From Planctomycetaceae bacterium (GTDB lineage Bacteria > Planctomycetota > Planctomycetia > Planctomycetales > Planctomycetaceae), in assembly GCA_029259815.1 (NCBI GenBank), contig JAJDEJ010000036.1, positions 1 through 48,898 on the forward strand: a DNA stretch of 48,898 nt, read 5' to 3'. The notes below the pieces were generated by a model. The model did not search any database and had not been told where the DNA came from. It saw nothing but the letters and a program-made list of their open reading frames with translations. Made by a program: the position numbers and the translations under genes. Shown here one piece after another: positions 42,710 through 48,898 of the stretch (the first letter of the stretch is position 1; every line of letters starts with the position of its first letter).

Positions 42710-44023
42710 ATGCAGCCTCTTCGTGTGGGACTGATTGGATTGGGGACCGTAGGCAGCGGTGTCGCCAGGGTGCTCACGGAGCATCCGGAGCGGATGACCC
42801 ATCGTGCCGGGCGAGTGATCGATCTGGTTCGCGTGGCAGTGCGTGACATCAGCAAGCCGAGAGAAATCAGCCTCTCCGCCGACCTGCTGACTGATGACCC
42901 AATGGCCGTTGCTGGTGATCCAAACGTGGATGTTGTGGTCGAGTTGATCGGTGGCCAATCCCCCGCAAAAGAGGTCGTCGTCACGGCACTGGAGTCTGGC
43001 AAGGACGTCGTCACGGCCAACAAGGCTCTTCTTTGTGCGGAGGGCGCTGAGCTATTCGCCAGAGCCCGCGACCTCGGACGCTGCATCGCGTTTGAGGCAG
43101 CGATTGCTGGAGGCATTCCCGTCGTCCATGTGCTGGGGCAGTCACTGGCCGGCAATCAGGTGACCGCGATCGAAGCCATTCTCAATGGAACGAGCAATTT
43201 TATTCTCAGCGAGATGCTGGGACGGGGCGAATCGTACGGCGATGCCGTACGGAAGGCACAGGCTCTCGGATACGCGGAGGCCGATCCCGCAATGGACGTC
43301 GATGGCACCGACGCAGCCCAGAAGCTCTGCCTGCTGACACAACTCGCCTTCGGCACCCGCGTGACACCCGAGGCGTTTCCGCTGCAAGGCATCGACACGC
43401 TCGATCTGACTGACCTGCAATATGCCGATGAGTTGGGGTACGCGGTCAAGCTCCTGGCGACGGCCAAACTGGTCGATGGGCAACTGGAGATGCACACGCA
43501 GCCGACGCTCATTCGCCATGCCCGACCACTCGCGCAAGTTGACGGACCTTACAACATGGTCGCTCTCACCGGCGACGCAGTCGGTCCCACCTGGTTGTCC
43601 GGTCAGGGAGCAGGACAAATGCCGACAGCCTCGGCTGTGTTGTCCGATCTGATTGACGTGGCCATCGGTCGAGCCCACTCCACCTTTTCGCGACTCGACC
43701 TGTGGGACGAGCGTCCTCCGATTCCGGTTCAGCCCGCGGAAGACATCTATCGCCGTTACTACCTGCGATTCCCCGTCGAAGATCGCCCTCACGTTATTGC
43801 AGACATCACTGCCATCCTCGGCAACCATGCAATCAGCCTCGCATCCGTCATTCAGCACGAAGCCCCGGAACTCGACGATACGACAGACACAGGCACCCCG
43901 ATCGTCCCGTTGGTGATCATGACGCACCGGACGCGTGAGGGACAGATTCGCGACGCCACTGCTGAGTTAAATCAGTTAGAATCGATTAGACAGCCGTGGG
44001 TCTGCATGCCGGTCAGTGATTGA
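42710..44023 (+). CDS. hom: Homoserine dehydrogenase
   Basis: 437 residues, normal for the monofunctional enzyme, which reduces aspartate semialdehyde to homoserine. VGLIGLGTVGSGVARVL is the dinucleotide-binding loop, DVVTANKALL the conserved lysine region, and EAAIAGGIPVV and LNGTSNFILSEM the catalytic segments. A C-terminal ACT domain (VEDRPHVIADITAILGNHAISLASV) is present for threonine feedback. The ATG at 42710 is used although the ribosome site is weak. It is divergent from mqnA. The pathway's first enzyme, lysC, is 18 kb away. Confidence 0.97.
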   Translation: MQPLRVGLIGLGTVGSGVARVLTEHPERMTHRAGRVIDLVRVAVRDISKPREISLSADLLTDDPMAVAGDPNVDVVVELIGGQSPAKEVVVTALESGKDVVTANKALLCAEGAELFARARDLGRCIAFEAAIAGGIPVVHVLGQSLAGNQVTAIEAILNGTSNFILSEMLGRGESYGDAVRKAQALGYAEADPAMDVDGTDAAQKLCLLTQLAFGTRVTPEAFPLQGIDTLDLTDLQYADELGYAVKLLATAKLVDGQLEMHTQPTLIRHARPLAQVDGPYNMVALTGDAVGPTWLSGQGAGQMPTASAVLSDLIDVAIGRAHSTFSRLDLWDERPPIPVQPAEDIYRRYYLRFPVEDRPHVIADITAILGNHAISLASVIQHEAPELDDTTDTGTPIVPLVIMTHRTREGQIRDATAELNQLESIRQPWVCMPVSD

Positions 44024-44083
44024 AGCAGACAGCCAAAGAAGACAAGACACGACGACTCCACCTGAGAACAGCAACTAAGCCGC

Positions 44084-44554
44084 ATGTCACCCACCATCAT
44101 TCTGTCCATTGTGATTGGAGCCATCATCCTCAGCCTGGCGATCGGATTAAGACCGCTGCTGAATTGGCTGCAGGCCCGTGAGGCTCGACACGCCATTCGT
44201 GAATTTCGCTTGCGACGCGAGACTTTGGAGGCCAAGTTCTTCGATGTCGCTGCTGCTGTCGGCAAACCTCGTGGGCTGCGTTGGAAGAAGTGTGACTGGC
44301 AGGAGTCCGTCACCTTCGGTCGAGACGTGCAGTCACAACTGCTGACGGCGTTCGCGTCCGTGGAGATTTACTTCGAAGCCATCGAAGGGGGCGACATGGA
44401 GGACGTGGAAGCGGTCGGCACAATCCGCGATGCGTCAGCCGTCTTCCATTATCAGAAAGGTCGCTGGGGCACGGGTGGACGAGCCCTGTTCAACATGAAC
44501 CCACAAGATGCGATCACACACCTGAAGGGGCAGTACGACCCGGTGAACGCGTAA
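44084..44554 (+). CDS. Single-pass membrane protein, function unknown
   Basis: 156 residues with one N-terminal helix (IILSIVIGAIILSLAIGLRP) and a basic stretch after it, so the rest should be cytoplasmic. The soluble part is alpha/beta-like: FRLRRETLEAKFFDVAAAVGKPRG, followed by VQSQLLTAFASVEIYFEAIEGG and FHYQKGRWGTGGRALFNMNP. The tripeptide order and length suggest a conserved domain, but I do not recognise it. It follows hom by 60 bases on the same strand and may be co-transcribed. A nested palindrome follows the stop by about 20 bases. Confidence 0.75.
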   Translation: MSPTIILSIVIGAIILSLAIGLRPLLNWLQAREARHAIREFRLRRETLEAKFFDVAAAVGKPRGLRWKKCDWQESVTFGRDVQSQLLTAFASVEIYFEAIEGGDMEDVEAVGTIRDASAVFHYQKGRWGTGGRALFNMNPQDAITHLKGQYDPVNA

Positions 44555-44573
44555 TACTTTCAACGCGACTCGC

Positions 44574-44664
44574 CCCAAGCCGACGGCTCTGCCGTCGATT
44601 GAAAACACAACCCACGTCCGAATATATCACCGACGACGCACGACGGCAGAGCCGTCGGCTTGGG
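44574..44664. repeat. Nested inverted repeat with 24-bp arms
   Basis: The arms 44574-44597 and 44641-44664 are perfect inverse copies over 24 bases (outer CCCAAGC with GCTTGGG). Each arm is itself a CGACGGC-TCT-GCCGTCG type hairpin. The spacer is 43 bases. It sits just after the 44084 gene and before the signalling module. It is probably a REP/BIME-like element. Confidence 0.88.
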
Positions 44665-44695
44665 AGGTGTGAAGCTCAGCTGTTGTAGTCGACGA

Positions 44696-44758
44696 CACGG
44701 CAATCGCACGTTGGTGTCGGGTTTGGTCTCAGGATTGCATCTTCGTGGTTGAAGTCAA
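44696..44758 (+). repeat. 63-base direct repeat, left copy
   Basis: Positions 44696-44740 match 48604-48648 at 44 of 45 bases; eight mostly different bases follow, and then TTGAAGTCAA is shared again. It lies upstream of the histidine kinase, in a 522-base gap that has no other gene. Confidence 0.88.
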
Positions 44759-45076
44759 CCGACTGACTGACCACTCCGGCTCTTTCAGGGCCCGGATTCT
44801 ACCTTTTATTGGGCTGTCCAGTTTTTGAGGTCCACCTCAATCTCCCGGTCGAGCGGATTCTACCGCCCACGAAACGCACGTCTGTGTTGGTCGCGAAGAA
44901 ATGTCGCGTCGATCGTCGGTGATTCCCAAACGCAACCTATACTTCCGCGTCAGCAGTGTCTCGCTTGCGCTGCGCAGAAGCCACCGCTTCCGACATTCTC
45001 TTTGAACAGCAGAGGCGCACATAGACCAACGACAACATTCGACCACGCGACCGAATTCCCGGCATTGGGCAAACAT

Positions 45077-47479
45077 ATGAATGAAACCTGGCAAGCTGGG
45101 GATCCTCGCGTCAAACGAAGACCAACCTTCAGGTGGTATCACTTTTACTATCTGTTGGCTGCGTTCGACCTGATCACAATCTCGACCAGCCTCTACCTTA
45201 GTCACCGTATCCTCAGCATCTACACCGAATCGGTGAACGTCAACCGCATATGGGCGGAACGGCTAGTTGCATTTTCCGGATTGGCCGAATTGGTGACCGA
45301 GGTGAACGCTCCGGGAAACGATGTGTTCGCGTCGCGTGATGTGGAGTCGGAAACTGTCCAGCTGGACCAGGCCGTCTCCAAATATCGCCGAGTTGTTCGA
45401 GATATCCGGCATAATGTTCGCTCCAACGTTAGCCAAGCGGCCGCCCGACAACTTCTCGGTCGGTTGGATCGTCTCGATGCCGTAGTGGATCGCATTGAAG
45501 ATGAAGCGCACCAAATCTTCCGCTTCACTTCCAACGGACAGACTGGGATCGCTGGACAGCACATGTCGGTCATGGACCGGCATTTTGCCGCGGCTGCATC
45601 GGAGATCACTCATCTTGTCCAAGACGTGGGGGCGATCCAGGAGAAACACTTCGCGAGTGATTTGGCACGAGCTCAACAGCTTGAATGGTTTGAAACGGCC
45701 ATTGCCGGATGCATCATCGTCATCATTTGCGGCGTGACATTCTATGGCCACTCGTTGTCAAAACGAATGGCCGCTTCCGAAGTGGATCTCATTAAAGCGA
45801 CCGAAGCAAGCATCGAAGCGAACAGAGCCAAAGACGATTTACTCATACAGTTGCGTTCGAGCGAAACGCGACTCAAGTCAATGTTCGCCTCATCGCAGGA
45901 TCCATTGATTACGATCAATCAGAGCGGCATTGTCAAAATGGCGAGCAACTCGGTGGAGTCCGTGTTTGGCTGGACGCCGAATGAGCTGATCGGACAGAAC
46001 GTCAATCTCCTGATGCCCGAACCCCACCGCTCCGAACACGATGGACACTTGGCCCGGTACCAGCGCAGCGGCGTGCCGCACTTACTGAGGAAACCTCGTG
46101 AATTGTCAGCCGTTCGTCGGGACGGAACGGTCTTCCCGTGTGAGGTCATGATTTGGAAAGTGAACGTGCCTGACTCAACCGAACAGCTTTTCATGGGCAT
46201 TATTCACGACATCACGGACCGCAAGCGAGCGAACGCCGCCCTGAGACGTTTTCGCGCGGCACTGGACGCATCGCCCGACGCCATCTTTGTAATCGACCGA
46301 AAGGGGATGTCGTTCGTTGATATGAACGAGACCGCCTGCGACAGCATGGGCTATTCTCGCGACGAATTGCTTGCGATGGGACCGCAGGACATCAAACCCA
46401 AGGTGTCCGAGCAAGAGTTGGCGCAGAAGTTTGACGAAATCATCGAGACTGAGGACCAGATGGGTGTTATCGAGACGGTCCATCGCCGCAAAGACGGGTC
46501 CACGTATCCGGTCGAAATCTTCTTGCGAGTCCTGGAAGCCGACGACGGAACGCTTCTCATCGCCTCAGTCCGCGAGATCACCGAAAGAAAACGATCCGAG
46601 GCGGAACTCGAATCGTTGAATCGCCAACTCGTGGATGCGGCGCGCCAAGCCGGCAAGTCCGAGATTGCGACGAGCGTGTTGCACAACGTCGGCAACGTGC
46701 TCAACAGCGTGAACGTCTCGGCGGGAGTGGTCCAGGAGAAGGTTCGCGGATCGGGCGTTTTCAGATTGAACAAGGCCATGGAGATCATGGAACAGCACCT
46801 TGACGATCTGGGAACCTACGTGACACAAGACGAACGCGGAAAACACCTGCCGCGGTTCCTCATCGACGTGAGTCAACAATTGGCTGACAACGAAGAGACG
46901 ATTCTCGAAGAAGTCGAATCGCTCGTCGGAAATATCGACCATATCAAGACGATCGTGGCGACACAACAAGCGTTCGCCAGCGGCGTCTCTGGAGTGATCG
47001 AAGAGGTGTCGTTAGCTGTGGTACTGGAAGATGCGATCCGCATCAACAGGGCTTCCATGCAACGACACTCGGTCCCAATCAATCGCGAGTTTGACGACGT
47101 TGCGCCGATTCTCGTAGACAAGCAAAAACTTTTGCAGATCGTCGTGAACCTGATCAGCAACGCGAAGTACGCCTGCCTTGAGAGTGACAACGAGGCTGCT
47201 GAAGTGACGGTGAGTGTGCGTCGTAGCGACGAGGACTACGTGTCGATCGAAGTGAGTGACAGCGGAATGGGAATCGCCACTGAGAACCTGACCCGCATCT
47301 TCGCTCACGGATTTACGACTCGCGAAGAAGGCCACGGCTTCGGTCTGCACAGCGCCGCGCTTGCCGCTAAGGAACTCGACGGAAGCTTAACGGTCCACAG
47401 CGATGGCCCGGAAACCGGAGCGACATTTACGCTGGAGATCCCGTACCAAGAGGCAGGAGTTTCGCTATGTACAAGCTGA
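45077..47479 (+). CDS. Transmembrane PAS-PAS sensor histidine kinase
   Basis: 800 residues. A helix at about residues 21-43, an extracytoplasmic helical sensor region (about 44-203) and a second helix (about 205-227, AIAGCIIVIICGVTF) anchor it. PAS1 (about 263-385) contains NLLMPEPHRSEHDGHLARYQ, close to the haem-PAS region of FixL. PAS2 spans about 387-510. The phospho-acceptor is His536 in SVLHNVGNVLNSVN, a less common H-box, followed by the ATPase boxes NLISNAKYA, SDSGMGI and GHGFGLHSAALAAKELDG. ATG 45077 is chosen because the longer open frame to 44825 adds a stretch unlike a membrane leader. It overlaps the downstream diguanylate cyclase by 13 bases, so the two form a likely sensor-effector pair. 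Confidence 0.93.
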   Translation: MNETWQAGDPRVKRRPTFRWYHFYYLLAAFDLITISTSLYLSHRILSIYTESVNVNRIWAERLVAFSGLAELVTEVNAPGNDVFASRDVESETVQLDQAVSKYRRVVRDIRHNVRSNVSQAAARQLLGRLDRLDAVVDRIEDEAHQIFRFTSNGQTGIAGQHMSVMDRHFAAAASEITHLVQDVGAIQEKHFASDLARAQQLEWFETAIAGCIIVIICGVTFYGHSLSKRMAASEVDLIKATEASIEANRAKDDLLIQLRSSETRLKSMFASSQDPLITINQSGIVKMASNSVESVFGWTPNELIGQNVNLLMPEPHRSEHDGHLARYQRSGVPHLLRKPRELSAVRRDGTVFPCEVMIWKVNVPDSTEQLFMGIIHDITDRKRANAALRRFRAALDASPDAIFVIDRKGMSFVDMNETACDSMGYSRDELLAMGPQDIKPKVSEQELAQKFDEIIETEDQMGVIETVHRRKDGSTYPVEIFLRVLEADDGTLLIASVREITERKRSEAELESLNRQLVDAARQAGKSEIATSVLHNVGNVLNSVNVSAGVVQEKVRGSGVFRLNKAMEIMEQHLDDLGTYVTQDERGKHLPRFLIDVSQQLADNEETILEEVESLVGNIDHIKTIVATQQAFASGVSGVIEEVSLAVVLEDAIRINRASMQRHSVPINREFDDVAPILVDKQKLLQIVVNLISNAKYACLESDNEAAEVTVSVRRSDEDYVSIEVSDSGMGIATENLTRIFAHGFTTREEGHGFGLHSAALAAKELDGSLTVHSDGPETGATFTLEIPYQEAGVSLCTS

Positions 47480-48660
47480 ACGAAGTGCGCAACCGAGGAA
47501 TTCTGGTGATCGACGACAACGACGCGATCCACGAAGACTTTCGCAAGATACTGACAGATCGCGCGAGTCGCAGCGCAGTGAACGATTCGGGGGCGGCATT
47601 TTTCGGTGAGCAGCTGGCCGCAAACGAGCTGACATTCGAAATGGACTCCGCCTTTCAAGGCCGGGAAGGATTGGAGAAGGTCAGCCAAGCGATTCAGGAC
47701 GGACGCCCTTATGCGATGGCGTTTGTCGATGTCCGCATGCCGCCAGGTTGGAACGGCATTGAAACCATTGGGCACCTTTGGAAGGTGGATCCCGACCTGC
47801 TTGTCGTGATTTGCACGGCCTACAACGACTACAACTGGAGTGAGATGGAAGATCAACTCGGCAGCATGGACCGCTGGCTGATTCTGAAGAAGCCGTTCGA
47901 CAATGTCGAAGTGCGCCAGCTCGCCGCCTCGCTCACCGAGAAGTGGAATCTGACGCAACAAGCCCGTCTCAAAATGTCTGAAGTGGAACAGATCGTAGAA
48001 GTCCGCACCGCCAAGCTCCAGAGGGAAATCGCGGAACGCAAGAAGTGTGAGCAGAAACTCTCGGACGCCAAGGATGCTCTCCAATATCAGGCAACTCACG
48101 ATTTCGTGACAGGACTATGGAACCGTGCATCTATCTACGAGGCTCTCGAGAAGGAGTTCGCACGCAGTCAACGCCAAGGCGTTCCATTCGGGATCGCCTT
48201 GGCTGACATCGACTACTTCAAGCGAGTTAACGATGGCTACGGCCATCAGGCAGGTGATGTCGTGTTGCGTGATGTAGCTGAGCGGTTGCAGACCTCAGTC
48301 CGACCCTATGACTTAGTCGGTCGTTACGGCGGTGAGGAATTCCTGATTGTGCTGCCGGGATGCCGCCTTCCGGAAGCCTTTGCTGTGGCCGAACGCGCAC
48401 GCGACCAAATGTTACGTGCACCCTTCGGCATAGGTGACGAAAGTCTGATGATAACCGTAAGCATAGGAGTGACAACTTCAGAGGATGATGAAACCGTGGA
48501 TCTCGATTCTCTGATCCAGCGTGCGGATAGTGCTTTGTACGAAGCGAAAAGAGCTGGCCGAAACTGCGTTGTGCAAAGCATAAACCCCGGCCAGAGTTTG
48601 CCGCACGGCAATCGCACGTTGGTGTCGGGTTTGGTTTCAGGATTGCATGGATCGAGTTGA
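47467..48660 (+). CDS. Response regulator diguanylate cyclase (REC-GGDEF)
   Basis: 397 residues. A receiver-like domain (about residues 10-155) has VIDDND and the phospho-acceptor Asp88 in FVDVRMP. A longer than usual loop separates the first acidic pair from that site. A coiled linker is followed by a GGDEF domain with DIDYFKRVND and the active site GGEEF (288-292), so it should make c-di-GMP. An inhibitory I-site RxxD (RPYD, 279-282) lies five residues before it. It overlaps the histidine kinase gene by 13 bases and is the probable partner. The last 17 codons (from HGNRTLV on), including the stop, come from a direct repeat, so the natural C-terminus may have been replaced. Confidence 0.93.
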   Translation: MYKLNEVRNRGILVIDDNDAIHEDFRKILTDRASRSAVNDSGAAFFGEQLAANELTFEMDSAFQGREGLEKVSQAIQDGRPYAMAFVDVRMPPGWNGIETIGHLWKVDPDLLVVICTAYNDYNWSEMEDQLGSMDRWLILKKPFDNVEVRQLAASLTEKWNLTQQARLKMSEVEQIVEVRTAKLQREIAERKKCEQKLSDAKDALQYQATHDFVTGLWNRASIYEALEKEFARSQRQGVPFGIALADIDYFKRVNDGYGHQAGDVVLRDVAERLQTSVRPYDLVGRYGGEEFLIVLPGCRLPEAFAVAERARDQMLRAPFGIGDESLMITVSIGVTTSEDDETVDLDSLIQRADSALYEAKRAGRNCVVQSINPGQSLPHGNRTLVSGLVSGLHGSS

Positions 48661-48666
48661 AGTCAA
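48604..48666 (+). repeat. 63-base direct repeat, right copy
   Basis: Second copy of 44696-44758: 44 of 45 bases match, then TTGAAGTCAA again at 48657. It supplies the end of the diguanylate cyclase coding region and lies 46 bases before a transposase start, so it may be part of, or a target of, the insertion element. Confidence 0.88.
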
Positions 48667-48711
48667 GCGGTTCGATCGGGAACCGGGGTTTTCAACACGG
48701 AGGATGCGAGC

Positions 48712-48898
48712 ATGGGTGGACCGGCGAAAGTTGTACAACGGCATTTTGAAAATGTGGCAGACCCGCGAGTGGAGCGGGGGCTCAATCACGATCTGTTGGA
48801 GAGGGTGTTTGTGGCGTTGACCGCTGCCATCTGTGGAGCGAACGGCTGGGCCGATTTCGAACGATTCGCCAAAGCCAAGCTCGACTGGTTCCGACAAG
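48712..48898 (+). mobile_element. ISAs1-type transposase, N-terminal fragment (cut by window edge)
   Basis: The frame from ATG 48712 (GGAGG eight bases ahead) runs off the window. The 62 visible residues include HFENVADPRVERGLNHDLL, followed by VFVALTAAICGANGW and FERFAKAKLDWF. This fits the N-terminal domain of ISAs1-family transposases (HFxxxxDPR, CGAxxW, FxxAKxxW). The catalytic DDE part is outside the window. The element's left end is not certain; it should lie between about 48600 and 48711. Confidence 0.85.

Noticed and set aside
41687..42958. Extension of mqnA to 42958
   Set aside because: The extra 130 codons run antisense to hom and do not resemble MqnA.
44825..45076. N-terminal extension of the histidine kinase to 44825
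   Set aside because: The added 84 residues are polar and unlike a leader; ATG 45077 places the first membrane helix at the usual distance.

Overview
The window looks like bacterial chromosome from a member of the Planctomycetota. This is inferred from gene content, not from a marker gene. The pointers are: a vWA/secretin-short-domain/Gly-rich secreted protein of a kind common in that phylum; an unlinked Ser/Thr kinase; the futalosine menaquinone genes mqnA and mqnC; an aspartokinase with four ACT repeats; many secreted proteins of unknown function; non-ATG starts with weak Shine-Dalgarno sites; and numerous short palindromic repeats between genes. No rRNA, tRNA, CRISPR array or phage module was seen. 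The only transposase is an ISAs1-type fragment running off the right edge.

Layout. 0.25-3.7 kb: a membrane protein, a dienelactone hydrolase, a PilZ gene enclosed by a near-perfect 115-bp inverted repeat, and a secreted esterase. 3.9-6.5 kb: a promoter-like site, the S41 protease ctpA and tsaD, overlapping by one base. 6.5-12.7 kb, minus strand: a vWA protein and a downstream frame that a -1 shift on an A9 run would join, a small secreted protein and a CPBP protease. 12.9-17 kb: a zinc-ribbon Ser/Thr kinase, a secreted protein and a PLP-dependent decarboxylase. 17-24.6 kb, mostly minus: a divergent MnmE-like GTPase coupled to coaX, the three-gene transhydrogenase operon (pntAA, pntAB, pntB), a DUF2784-like protein and lysC. 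24.7-27.1 kb: a class I glutamine-amidotransferase-like protein lacking its cysteine, tsaE and a small membrane protein.

27.3-32.7 kb is a tight plus-strand run: HD-domain oxygenase-like protein, FAD amine oxidase and phosphonoacetaldehyde hydrolase (a phosphonate breakdown operon), followed by two membrane-associated GTPases. 32.9-38.8 kb: an alpha/beta-hydrolase-like protein without a serine nucleophile, a GT2 polyprenol-phosphate sugar transferase, panB, a gene-poor stretch with an orphan terminator, a methyltransferase, an HtrA-type protease and a small gene between inverted palindromes. 38.9-44.6 kb: mqnC, a GT39-like membrane glycosyltransferase, mqnA, hom and a small membrane protein. 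44.6-48.9 kb: a PAS histidine kinase overlapping a REC-GGDEF diguanylate cyclase, bracketed by a direct repeat whose right copy abuts the transposase.

Shared themes: tsaD and tsaE act in t6A tRNA modification; panB and coaX in CoA synthesis; lysC and hom in the aspartate pathway; mqnA and mqnC in menaquinone synthesis. The diguanylate cyclase and the PilZ protein are potential maker and reader of c-di-GMP, and both sit inside repeat-bounded units. The best leads for something new are the inverted-repeat PilZ unit, the A9 slippage site, the phosphonate operon with its GTPase pair, and the repeat-bounded signalling module.
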